The notes: generated from the sequence alone by a model not told the origin. A DNA stretch of 9,678 bases from Gammaproteobacteria bacterium UBA5338 (GCA_002408105.1 DHQM01000242.1:1773-11450), one strand, 5' to 3'. Positions 1 through 8,773 are shown, numbered from the stretch's first letter. Numbers and translations are program-made.

Positions 1-127
1 CCTTGTCTTGGGTGCAGTGCTGCTGCTGCTGTGGCTGCGCCGTGCCAGCGGAGCGAATCAAAACCTGTCCGCCGCGGAGCAGGACCGTGCGCTGCGCTTG
101 CTGCGTGGTGAAGAGGTGGATCCTTGA
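1..127 (+). CDS. ccmH: CcmH/CycL cytochrome c biogenesis protein, C-terminal end only
   Basis: This is the 3' end of a gene that begins before the window. It reads in frame from base 2 to the TGA at 125-127, giving 41 residues. They form a hydrophobic, Leu/Val-rich segment ending in WLRR, consistent with a C-terminal membrane anchor, then a short charged tail (AAEQDRALRLLRGEEVDP). CcmH proteins are periplasmic, membrane-anchored factors of the System I cytochrome c maturation machinery that handle the apocytochrome CXXCH thiols; their C-terminus often has this TM-plus-short-tail form. The catalytic CXXC part lies outside the window. The call rests mainly on the overlap with ccmI, the usual downstream neighbour, because the fragment alone is too short to identify. 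The CTG-repeat look near base 20 is a run of Leu codons in the membrane segment. Confidence 0.7.
   Translation, partial: LVLGAVLLLLWLRRASGANQNLSAAEQDRALRLLRGEEVDP
113..118 (+). promoter_or_regulatory. Ribosome binding site for ccmI
   Basis: GAGGTG lies inside the end of ccmH, five bases before the TTG at 124. It supports the unusual TTG start over the in-frame GTG at 133, which would be 14 bases from the same motif. Confidence 0.5.
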
Positions 128-1323
128 GCCCAGTGTTCCTCGCCGGACTCGTTGCCTTGGCGGCTCTGGTCCCTGCGGTGCTCTGGGTGGGCTCGCGGGG
201 GCACGGCCATCGAGGTGAACGTCCCGGACAACCTGCGCTGAGTGTGCATCAGGAACGGTACGCGGAACTGGAGGCGGAACGGCAGCGGGGCGCGCTGTCC
301 CCCGGCGCGTATCGAGTGGCATTGCAGGAACTCGAGCGGGCCGTGTTGGAAGACACAGGGGGCACAGCGCCCGACACCGACGGAGCCGGCGTTCGGGCAG
401 CGACCTCGCTTGGCGTATCACTGGTGGCGGTGGTGGTTGCGTTGGGTCTCTACCTCCAGATCGGCCAACCAGTGGCCTGGCAAAACCTAACGTGGATCGA
501 GCGGTTGCTGGATGTCAGGGCGAGCGAAGGCGAGCTCATTGTCGCCGAAAGGGCCTTGCAGTCCCACTTGGAGCACACCCCTGCAGCGCTGCCCGCTTGG
601 TACCTGCTGGCGCGGCGTCAACTCGATGCTGGCCGCTTTGAAGAGGCCCTGAGCACCCTGTCGGTGCTTGCAACCCTGGAAGCTGAGCCCACCGCCCTGG
701 CGCAGGTGTTGGCCCAACGAGCGCAGGCGCGTTACCTGTTGGCAGGTCAACAGGTCGACCCTGCGGTGCGTGATGATACGCTCAGGGCATTGGAGCTGGA
801 CCCGGGCCAACCCACCGCACTTGGGCTGGTCGGGATCGACGCATTCGGGCACCTTGATTACCGGGCAGCCATCCAAGCGTGGCAATTGGCCCTTGCCCGG
901 AGCGGTGGTGCTAGTGCCGATGCGTTGCGGGCTGGAATTGCCGAAGCGCGGTTGCGGCTGGGTGAGTCATCCGGCCCGGCGCAGGCCCGGCTGGAGGGGG
1001 CCGTCGCCCCGCCGCTGAACCTTCCCAACCCGAAAGAAGGCGTGTTGTTTGTGTTCTTGCGCAGCGATACCGGTGGCATGCCACTGGCCGCCGAGCGCGT
1101 GGCGGTGTCGGGCTGGCCAGCACGGATCCAGCTGGGACCCGAAGACAGCATCGGAGGTCAAGCCTGGCCTGTGGCCGGCCAGGCGGTGCGGGTCGTGGCC
1201 CGCTGGAGCCCCGCAGGTGAGGCCACGGATCGATCCGGCCCGGAGGCGAGCGCGGCACTGGTGCTGGAGCCTGGCCTGCAAGCGGTTCACTTGAGCTGGG
1301 GTAGCGAAGCGCCCGCGCCCTGA
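124..1323 (+). CDS. ccmI: CcmI (CycH-like) cytochrome c biogenesis protein
   Basis: A 399-residue protein with the typical CcmI plan. Residues 3-22 form a first membrane segment. A cytoplasmic loop follows with a charged helical stretch (RYAELEAERQRGALSPGAY, 46-63) like the conserved CcmI loop. Residues 95-112 form a second membrane segment, and the rest is periplasmic. About 135-285 is Ala/Leu-rich with TPR-like helix pairs (AWYLLARRQLDAGRFEEAL, then ALELDPGQPTALGL). The C-terminal part (LFVFLRSDTGGMPLAAERV, 308-326) matches the usual CcmI beta-rich end. CcmI holds apocytochrome c C-termini and delivers them to the haem ligation complex with CcmF and CcmH. Length is normal for fused CcmI proteins. 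Start: TTG at 124 overlaps the ccmH stop by four bases (TTGA) with GAGGTG upstream, suggesting translational coupling. GTG at 133 is the alternative. This appears to be the last gene of the ccm operon, but no clear terminator follows. Confidence 0.88.
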   Translation: MSPVFLAGLVALAALVPAVLWVGSRGHGHRGERPGQPALSVHQERYAELEAERQRGALSPGAYRVALQELERAVLEDTGGTAPDTDGAGVRAATSLGVSLVAVVVALGLYLQIGQPVAWQNLTWIERLLDVRASEGELIVAERALQSHLEHTPAALPAWYLLARRQLDAGRFEEALSTLSVLATLEAEPTALAQVLAQRAQARYLLAGQQVDPAVRDDTLRALELDPGQPTALGLVGIDAFGHLDYRAAIQAWQLALARSGGASADALRAGIAEARLRLGESSGPAQARLEGAVAPPLNLPNPKEGVLFVFLRSDTGGMPLAAERVAVSGWPARIQLGPEDSIGGQAWPVAGQAVRVVARWSPAGEATDRSGPEASAALVLEPGLQAVHLSWGSEAPAP

Positions 1324-1340
1324 GGCCTGCCGTCGTGTCG

Positions 1341-1353
1341 ATTGTCAGACAAT
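1341..1353 (+). promoter_or_regulatory. Probable GntR/FadR-family operator (perfect dyad)
   Basis: ATTGTCAGACAAT is a perfect 6-bp inverted repeat around one central base. Its inner 11 bases (TTGTCAGACAA) match every fixed position of TNGTNNNACNA, the known operator form of the FadR subfamily of GntR regulators. It lies 83 bases before the start of a GntR regulator gene and overlaps the predicted -35 hexamer, so binding should block the promoter. Autorepression is inferred. Confidence 0.6.
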
Positions 1354-1370
1354 TGGCACTGTGCTAGGCT
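1342..1370 (+). promoter_or_regulatory. Candidate sigma-70 promoter for the gntR-type gene
   Basis: TTGTCA (1342-1347) as -35 and TAGGCT (1365-1370) as -10 are separated by exactly 17 bases. The -35 has five of six consensus bases; the -10 is weak at two or three positions. The -35 sits inside the dyad operator, a common repressor layout. A sigma-54 reading of TTGGCACTGTGC nearby was rejected because the -12 GC is missing. Confidence 0.45.
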
Positions 1371-1424
1371 GTGCGTTCCGAGACAGGCTCCGGTCACCGG
1401 TGTCACCTCTCCTCGGCTGCCTAC

Positions 1425-1429
1425 AGGGG
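1425..1429 (+). promoter_or_regulatory. Ribosome binding site for the gntR-type regulator
   Basis: AGGGG lies seven bases before the ATG at 1437. It decides the start: the in-frame GTG at 1371 would add 22 low-similarity residues, has no such motif, and would sit about at the predicted transcription start. Confidence 0.6.
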
Positions 1430-1436
1430 TACGCCC

Positions 1437-2144
1437 ATGTCCGATGATTTGACTCGAACACCTGGCTCTTTGCTTGGCGGAGAACGCTTTGAGCCGCGCA
1501 GGAGCCTGGCCGAGCAGATCGCCAAACACCTTGAAGACTTGATCGTCCGCGGGGTATTGCGCTCCCGAGAGCGGGTGCAGGAGCAGCGCGTTGCCCGTGA
1601 ACTCGGTGTGAGCCGCGGTTCGGTGCGCGAGGCGCTGTTGATTCTGGAGACCCGCCACCTCATTGAGATCCTGCCGCGGCGGGGGGCCATGGTCACAGAC
1701 CTCACAGAGCACTCCGTCAATTCCCTGTACGAAGTGATCGTTACACTTTACACCTTCATGGCGAAAAAGGTGGCCCAGGTCTGGCAAGAAGACGACCTGC
1801 AGCCGTTTCTTGAGCTTTCTGCGCAAATGCGCTGCGAAGTCGAAGCGGCCGACCAGCCGGCGTTTTTCAGCAGCACGTTCGAGTTTGGTCAAAGCGCCAT
1901 TGAGCTGCTCAAAAATCCTTACCTCGAGGAAATTCTGCGTGACCTGGCGCCGATGGCGCTGCGCACCCGGTTCTTTGCAGACACCATCAACCGCAATGCG
2001 ATGGTGGAGGGCCTCGAATTCTATGACAGCCTGGTGGATGCAGCACTGCATCGCGACTTGGTCGCCATTGAAAGGCTGATCCATGAGTACTATGCACGCC
2101 AACAGCGGCTGGTGATTCAAGCACTTCAGGCACAGGCTGCCTAG
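1437..2144 (+). CDS. GntR-family transcriptional regulator, FCD-like C-terminal domain
   Basis: A 235-residue DNA-binding regulator. Residues 23-88 form the GntR winged helix: SLAEQIAKHLEDLIVRGVL, then ERVQEQRVARELGVSRGSVREALLIL (46-70) with the recognition helix at about 59-70, then the wing (ILPRRGAMV, 78-86). The remainder is all-helical with the spacing of an FCD (FadR C-terminal-like) domain, including NPYLEEIL near 160. By eye alignment the usual Asp and His metal ligands are Thr147, Gly151, Tyr196 and Tyr218, so the domain probably does not bind metal as most FCD regulators do. Its effector is unknown. The gene sits 87 bases before smc; from memory a GntR regulator in this position also occurs in Pseudomonas (PA1526). 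The upstream dyad suggests autoregulation. The start is ATG 1437 with AGGGG upstream. I give no symbol because the regulon is not evident. Confidence 0.88.
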   Translation: MSDDLTRTPGSLLGGERFEPRRSLAEQIAKHLEDLIVRGVLRSRERVQEQRVARELGVSRGSVREALLILETRHLIEILPRRGAMVTDLTEHSVNSLYEVIVTLYTFMAKKVAQVWQEDDLQPFLELSAQMRCEVEAADQPAFFSSTFEFGQSAIELLKNPYLEEILRDLAPMALRTRFFADTINRNAMVEGLEFYDSLVDAALHRDLVAIERLIHEYYARQQRLVIQALQAQAA

Positions 2145-2152
2145 CAAGCTGG

Positions 2153-2164
2153 ACCCGCGCGGGT
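2153..2164 (+). repeat. Perfect 12-bp palindrome in the gntR-smc spacer
   Basis: ACCCGCGCGGGT is fully self-complementary. With a flanking G-C pair and one G-U pair it could form a short RNA stem (GGACCC/GGGUUC with loop GCGC). No T-run follows, so it is not a standard intrinsic terminator. It may be a protein-binding site near the smc promoter or a weak 3' stem of the regulator mRNA. Confidence 0.35.
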
Positions 2165-2173
2165 TCAGTAAAT

Positions 2174-2184
2174 TCGTTACACTG
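2174..2184 (+). promoter_or_regulatory. Possible smc -10 element and imperfect GntR half-match
   Basis: TACACT (2178-2183) resembles a -10 hexamer 48 bases before smc, but no good -35 lies 16-18 bases upstream. The overlapping TCGTTACACTG fits TNGTNNNACNA except at the last base, so the upstream regulator could also bind here. GTNNNAC is expected by chance in a spacer this long fairly often, so this is weak. Confidence 0.25.
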
Positions 2185-2231
2185 GCGGTTTTGCGTGACG
2201 CAGCGGTCAGGCTGCGGTACCTGGTGCCTGT

Positions 2232-5200
2232 ATGCGGCTGAAAAGCATCAAGCTCGCCGGCTTTAAATCGTTCGTCGATCCGACCACCGTCCATTTCCCC
2301 AGCAACCTGTGCGCCGTTGTGGGGCCAAACGGCTGCGGAAAGTCGAACATCATCGATGCGGTGCGTTGGGTGCTGGGTGAGAGTTCGGCCCGACACCTGC
2401 GCGGGGAACAGATGACCGACGTCATCTTCAACGGTTCCTCGGCGCGCAAACCCGTTGGCCAAGCCAGCATCGAGTTGGTGTTCGACAATGCTGAGGGAAA
2501 ACTTGGCGGCGAGTATGCACGGTTCAGCGAGATTGCCATTCGCAGGGTTGTCACCCGTGCCAGCCAATCAACCTACTTCCTCAATGGCACCCGCTGCCGC
2601 CGTCGCGATGTGGTGGACATCTTCCTGGGCACGGGCTTGGGTCCGCGCAGCTACGCCATCATTGAGCAGGGCACCATCTCACGGCTGATTGACGCCAAGC
2701 CCGACGAGCTGCGGGTGTACATCGAGGAGGCGGCTGGCATCTCGCGGTACAAGGAGCGCCGCAGGGAAACCGAAAACCGCATCCGCCACACCCGCGACAA
2801 CTTGGAGCGGGTCGCGGACATGCGCGAGGAGCTCGAGCGGCAGGTGCGCCACCTCGAACGCCAGGCACGGGCAGCCGAGCGTTACCAACAACTGAAAGCT
2901 GAGGAAGGCCACCTGACTGGCCAGTTGGCGGCGTTGCGGTGGCGGGACCTTCGCGCCGAATCGCAGACCGTCGAAGCGGGGTTGACTGAACTCGAGCTGG
3001 CGCGCGAACGCACCCTCACCGAGCGGCAGGCTGTGGAGACGTCTCTGGAACAGCTGCGCAGCGATCACACCGAGGCCCATGACGCACACAACCAGCTCCA
3101 GGCGCGCTACTACAGCCAGGGGGCGGAGATCGCGCGTCTTGAGCAGGCGCTGCAGCACCAGCGCGAGCAAAGTGCCCGGGTGCGGTCTGAATTGGATGGT
3201 GCCGCGTCTCGCGCTGCGGCGCTCGAGCACCAACGCGCCGAGGCTGAGGGCCATGTGCGGGCTGCCAGTACCCGATTGAAGCAGCTCACGCCCGAGCTTG
3301 GCGAGCTGGAAGCGAGTTCAAGTTCCACTGCCGCGGCCTTGGATGAAGCTGAGCGGGCCTTCCAGGGCTGGCAGGACCGCTGGGATCGGTTCAGTGCCGC
3401 CGCCGAGGGCCCAGCGCGGGATGCGCAGACCGAACGCGCCCGGGTGCAACACCTGGAGCAGCAACTGGTGCGTGCGCGAAAGCAGCTGGAGCGGCTGCGC
3501 GAGGAGGCACAAAACCTCGAAATCACTGCCCTGGAGGCCGAGGTGGCCGCCTGCGCCGAACGGGTTGACCGCCTTGCTGCAGTCGAACGGGAGCAGGCCA
3601 AAGCCCTCGACGCCCTGCAGGCCCGCATCGCGGCAGACCGGGACCAGAACAGCGCCTTGCTCACCCAAGGGCAGCGGGCCCGTGCCGACCTCGAGGCTCT
3701 GGCTGGGCGCATCGGCGCGTTGCAGACGTTGCAAGAGGCCGCCTACGGCCGTGACCGCTCGAACACGCAGCGGCTGGAACGTCAGCGGGTGGCCGGCCTC
3801 GACGCGGTGCCACGTGCTGGCGAGGGCATTGCAGTCGAACCGGGCTGGGAAGCCGCTGTCGAGGCACTGCTCGGCTCGCGCATGCAGGCGTACTGTGTCG
3901 ATACCGATGCGGCGGAAGCCGCAGTCGACGGCGCGTTTGTCGGCGAGCCCCTGTGCGTCATGAAGGCCGGCGCGGCGCCGCCGGGCACGGCTGGCCCTTC
4001 GTTGCAGCTGCCAATGCTGGCGGATCGGATTCGCGCCCCCTACCCAGTGAGGGAGTGGCTGGCAGGCGTTTACTGCGTCGACGATCCCCAAGCCGTGTGG
4101 CAGTGGCGCTCCCAGTTGCGCACCGGGGAGTCCATTGTAACCACCAGTGGGCTTTGGGTTGGCCCGCACTGGCTGGAACACTGGAGTCTGGAAGGTGAGC
4201 AGAGCGGCGCCATTTCCCGCGCCCGGGAGCTCGAGGCCTTGCAGGTCCAATACCAGAGTGAACTGTCCCAGGTGGAGGCCTTGGAGGCGCAGCAGCGCGA
4301 GGTTGGAGCCCGTCTCCAGGACCTTGAAGAGGCGCACGGCCGCCGCCGCGCCGAACACATGGGTGTGCACCGCGAGCATGCCGACTGGCTTAGCCAGCTG
4401 GGGGACCGGCGGGCGCGCCGGGACGCGGTGCAGCGCCGTCAGGAGGACATCCGTGCTGAGCTTGCTCGGCTGCAGAACGACGTGGTTTCGGATGAAGCCC
4501 TGCTGCGAGAGGCCCGAGCGCGGCTTGAATCGGCGGTCAACGCGATGGCGGAAAACGAGGCCGAGCGTGCCCGGTTGCAGCAGGAGCGTGTCACCTTGCG
4601 TGAGGCGACGCAGCAGGCCCGGGAGCGCGACCGGGCCCATCGGGACCGGCTGCACCAGCACCACCTCGAGACACGCCAGGTCGAGATGAAATTGGCCAAT
4701 GCCCAGACGCAAGTGCAACGCATCGACGGTGAATGGGCCGAGAGCCAAGCGCGCATTGGCGCCGCTCAGCATGAGCTCAATGGTTTGGTGCGCCCGCAGG
4801 CCGAGATGCAGGCTGCGCTTCAGCAGGCGCTGGATGAGCGCGTGGTCATTGAGTCCACCGTGGCGGATGCGCGTGCCCGCGTCGAAGGCCTTACCGACCG
4901 GTTGCGGGATGTGGAACAGCGCCGCCGCGAGATCGAAACGGAGCTCCAAGCGCGTGCGGCGGCATTGGAAGGGGGGCGGTTGCGGCTCCGTGAACTCAGC
5001 GTGCACATCGAAACGCTAGAGGCCCAGATGTCAAAGGCGGGGTTGAACCCAGGGCAAGCTGCGGAGCAATTGGCACCGGACACCGGTGCTGAGAAACTGG
5101 AGGCTGCCCTCGCGCAGACGGCCGGTCAGATCCAGCGCCTCGGGGCAATCAACTTGGCGGCGATCGATGAGCAGAAAGTCGCAGCCGAACGCAAAGGGTA

Positions 5201-5753
5201 CCTGGACGCCCAGCACGCCGACCTCAATGAGGCGCTTGAAACCCTGGAAAGCGCCATTCGCCGCATCGATCGAGAGACCCGTGGGCGCTTCCGCGATACC
5301 TTCGAGCAAGTCAACAGTGGCCTCGGGGCCCTGTTTCCCAAGGTGTTTGGCGGTGGCCATGCGGAACTGGTTCTGACCGGCGACGACCTCCTTGACACTG
5401 GCGTTTCCATCATGGCCCGGCCACCGGGCAAGCGGAACAGCACCATCCACTTGTTGTCTGGCGGCGAGAAGGCACTCACCGCCTTGGCGTTGGTGTTTGC
5501 CATTTTTGAGCTCAATCCATCCCCCTTCTGCATGCTGGATGAGGTGGATGCGCCGTTGGACGATGCCAATGTGGGCCGCTATGCGCAGCTGATCAGTGAG
5601 ATGGCATCGCGGGTGCAGTTTGTCTACATCACCCACAACAAGATATCGATGGAAATGGCGCACCAGCTCATGGGCGTCACCATGCAAGAACCAGGTGTTT
5701 CGCGCTTGGTTGCGGTGGACATCGACGAGGCCCAGGTGATGGCTGGGAACTGA
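2232..5753 (+). CDS. smc: Chromosome partition/condensin ATPase Smc
   Basis: A 1173-residue full-length Smc. The N-terminal head opens with MRLKSIKLAGFKSF and carries Walker A GPNGCGKS at 31-38. A conserved stretch LGPRSYAIIEQGTISRLID and EEAAGISRYKERR follows, ending the head near 175. Two long charged coiled-coil arms (about 175-500 and 665-1000) flank a globular hinge at about 520-665. The C-terminal head has the ABC signature LSGGEK at 1075-1080, Walker B FCMLDE at 1099-1104 and the D-loop DAPLDD just after. Smc dimerises at the hinge, closes its heads on ATP and, with ScpA/ScpB (not in this window), compacts and helps segregate the chromosome. The hinge lacks the glycine-rich motif usual in Firmicute Smc. 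There is no good Shine-Dalgarno, but the N-terminus fits the family exactly at ATG 2232. It is followed by zipA after 112 bases. Confidence 0.97.
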   Translation: MRLKSIKLAGFKSFVDPTTVHFPSNLCAVVGPNGCGKSNIIDAVRWVLGESSARHLRGEQMTDVIFNGSSARKPVGQASIELVFDNAEGKLGGEYARFSEIAIRRVVTRASQSTYFLNGTRCRRRDVVDIFLGTGLGPRSYAIIEQGTISRLIDAKPDELRVYIEEAAGISRYKERRRETENRIRHTRDNLERVADMREELERQVRHLERQARAAERYQQLKAEEGHLTGQLAALRWRDLRAESQTVEAGLTELELARERTLTERQAVETSLEQLRSDHTEAHDAHNQLQARYYSQGAEIARLEQALQHQREQSARVRSELDGAASRAAALEHQRAEAEGHVRAASTRLKQLTPELGELEASSSSTAAALDEAERAFQGWQDRWDRFSAAAEGPARDAQTERARVQHLEQQLVRARKQLERLREEAQNLEITALEAEVAACAERVDRLAAVEREQAKALDALQARIAADRDQNSALLTQGQRARADLEALAGRIGALQTLQEAAYGRDRSNTQRLERQRVAGLDAVPRAGEGIAVEPGWEAAVEALLGSRMQAYCVDTDAAEAAVDGAFVGEPLCVMKAGAAPPGTAGPSLQLPMLADRIRAPYPVREWLAGVYCVDDPQAVWQWRSQLRTGESIVTTSGLWVGPHWLEHWSLEGEQSGAISRARELEALQVQYQSELSQVEALEAQQREVGARLQDLEEAHGRRRAEHMGVHREHADWLSQLGDRRARRDAVQRRQEDIRAELARLQNDVVSDEALLREARARLESAVNAMAENEAERARLQQERVTLREATQQARERDRAHRDRLHQHHLETRQVEMKLANAQTQVQRIDGEWAESQARIGAAQHELNGLVRPQAEMQAALQQALDERVVIESTVADARARVEGLTDRLRDVEQRRREIETELQARAAALEGGRLRLRELSVHIETLEAQMSKAGLNPGQAAEQLAPDTGAEKLEAALAQTAGQIQRLGAINLAAIDEQKVAAERKGYLDAQHADLNEALETLESAIRRIDRETRGRFRDTFEQVNSGLGALFPKVFGGGHAELVLTGDDLLDTGVSIMARPPGKRNSTIHLLSGGEKALTALALVFAIFELNPSPFCMLDEVDAPLDDANVGRYAQLISEMASRVQFVYITHNKISMEMAHQLMGVTMQEPGVSRLVAVDIDEAQVMAGN

Positions 5754-5835
5754 GGCCAACTTCCGTGGTTCGGGGCGGCTATGTTAAGTTGCGCAGCGTT
5801 TATTTGTGCGTCTGAGGGCCTGTCAGGGGCAGGTG

Positions 5836-5841
5836 TAGACT
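5836..5841 (+). promoter_or_regulatory. Possible -10 element before zipA
   Basis: TAGACT lies 24 bases before the zipA ATG in the 112-base smc-zipA spacer. No convincing -35 sits 16-18 bases upstream. Two copies of GGCAGG (5828-5833 and 5842-5847) flank it. The spacer is long enough for a promoter, but zipA could also be read through from smc. Confidence 0.22.
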
Positions 5842-5865
5842 GGCAGGCACGAGGGCAATGACGGG

Positions 5866-6660
5866 ATGGAGTTGACGATGCGCGATTGGCTGTTCGTGTT
5901 GGGCGGATTGCTAATCGTTGTGATCATTGCGGATGCAGTGCGGCGGATGTGGGTCGCACGGCGCACATCGGTGCGGATGCAGCTAGAAACCGAGGGTGAG
6001 GATCCGACCATCGATCCCGATGCTTTTGAACTGCTGCGTGCCGAATTGCCGAACGGGGGCGCGCGGGTGCGCGTTCCCGGCGCTGGAGAGGAGGCGCAGC
6101 TGGATGGCGCCGGTGTTGCCGCCGATCCGAAAGCCACGGACACAGGGGGCGGTGCCCAGCACGAATTGCCGCTGACGGGCGCTGCTCACGTGTACTCGAC
6201 CGATGACGCCGGCCCCACCCCCCCCACCGAGGCCGAAGTGCTGGTGCTGCACCTGATCGCACAACCCGGTGACCGCATCCGAGGCCCGGAGTTGGCGCGC
6301 GTGCTGGCGGAAAATGGGCTTGAACATGGCGAGATGGGCATCTATCACCGCCGTTCCGGACCGACCCTTGCCCGGCAAGAGTTGCGTTTCAGTTTGGCGA
6401 ACATGTTCGAGCCTGGCACCATCGACGCCGAGCACATCGAGGACTTCAGTACCGAGGGGCTGACATTGTTCATGGCGCTGCCCGGCCCACGTGAACCACT
6501 TCAGGCGTTCAGGGAGATGCACCGGGTCGCCGAGCAGCTGCGCGCCAAGCTGCACTTGGAATTGCTGGACGATGGCCGTTCGACCCTGACCCCGCAGACC
6601 CTCGAGCACTACCGAGAGCGCATTCGCGATTTCAAGCTGCACCACCTTGCTCGCCACTGA
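5866..6660 (+). CDS. zipA: Cell division protein ZipA
   Basis: A 264-residue protein with ZipA architecture. There is a very short N-terminal stretch, one membrane helix (about 8-24, WLFVLGGLLIVVIIADA), a basic patch (RRMWVARR, 26-33), a hydrophilic linker (about 35-119), and a C-terminal FtsZ-binding domain (about 122-260, with LHLIAQPGDRIRGPELARVL and FSLANMFEPGTID). ZipA is an inner-membrane protein that tethers FtsZ filaments to the membrane and stabilises the Z ring. The linker is shorter than in the 328-residue E. coli protein and rich in Gly, Ala and acidic residues, not Pro/Gln. A run of eight C lies at the linker/domain border (6218-6225). Start: ATG 5866 has GAGGG ten bases upstream. 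ATG 5878 has GGAG six bases upstream and is a real alternative giving 260 residues; the longer form aligns better with Pseudomonas ZipA as I recall it. ligA begins nine bases after the stop. Confidence 0.93.
   Translation: MELTMRDWLFVLGGLLIVVIIADAVRRMWVARRTSVRMQLETEGEDPTIDPDAFELLRAELPNGGARVRVPGAGEEAQLDGAGVAADPKATDTGGGAQHELPLTGAAHVYSTDDAGPTPPTEAEVLVLHLIAQPGDRIRGPELARVLAENGLEHGEMGIYHRRSGPTLARQELRFSLANMFEPGTIDAEHIEDFSTEGLTLFMALPGPREPLQAFREMHRVAEQLRAKLHLELLDDGRSTLTPQTLEHYRERIRDFKLHHLARH
6218..6225 (+). repeat. C8 homopolymer tract inside zipA
   Basis: Eight consecutive C bases encode part of Thr118 and all of Pro119-Pro120, just before the FtsZ-binding domain. Tracts of this length can slip in replication and are frequent sequencing-error sites. 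A one-base change would remove the C-terminal domain. Confidence 0.8.
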
Positions 6661-8697
<2,037 letters not shown>

Positions 8698-8753
8698 CCG
8701 GCAAGGCGTCGTGGTATTGCAACCAACCTTCGCTACGGTGGTGGGCGAGGGGC

Positions 8754-8767
8754 GCAGGCTCTCCTGC
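8754..8767 (+). repeat. Small dyad beside the putative galE promoter
   Basis: GCAGG-CTCT-CCTGC is a perfect 5-bp inverted repeat with a four-base centre. It ends directly at the TACACT hexamer and includes its TG extension. There is no T-run, so it is not a terminator for ligA. It could be an operator or chance. Confidence 0.35.
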
Positions 8768-8773
8768 TACACT
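8765..8773 (+). promoter_or_regulatory. Candidate extended -10 promoter for galE
   Basis: TGCTACACT fits the extended -10 form TGNTANNNT with four of six -10 bases matching. No good -35 is found about 17 bases upstream, which extended -10 promoters can tolerate. It lies 73 bases before galE in a 149-base spacer that otherwise contains no gene. Confidence 0.35.

Noticed and set aside
17..33. CTG/GCT trinucleotide repeat
   Set aside because: It is a short run of leucine codons in the CcmH membrane segment, not a microsatellite of note.
1353..1369. Sigma-54-like element (TTGGCAC followed by GCTAGGC)
   Set aside because: The -24 part looks good, but at the correct spacing the invariant -12 GC is GG, and a sigma-70 arrangement fits better.
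1393..1407. Direct repeat GTCACC with a CACCGGTG palindrome in the gntR leader
   Set aside because: Short and GC-rich, lying between the promoter and ribosome site, with no match to a known operator; likely chance.
1371..1436. Upstream GTG start adding 22 residues to the GntR-type protein
   Set aside because: No ribosome site, the added residues are not GntR-like, and the GTG falls at the predicted transcription start. ATG 1437 has AGGGG seven bases upstream.
2151..2166. Intrinsic terminator after the gntR-type gene
   Set aside because: The stem is possible but no T-run follows; AGTAAATTCG comes next.
1287..2567. A 426-codon minus-strand frame spanning the gntR-type gene and the start of smc
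   Set aside because: It crosses two convincing + strand genes and their control regions; the sequence looks like antisense shadow.
3318..5006. A 562-codon open frame on the minus strand inside smc
   Set aside because: It lies fully opposite smc, which has unmistakable family motifs. GC-rich codon bias commonly keeps the antisense frame open, and the translation shows no recognisable domain.
8698..8760. A terminator or small gene just after ligA
   Set aside because: I found no stem followed by T-run and no frame with a ribosome site; the stretch looks like plain spacer.
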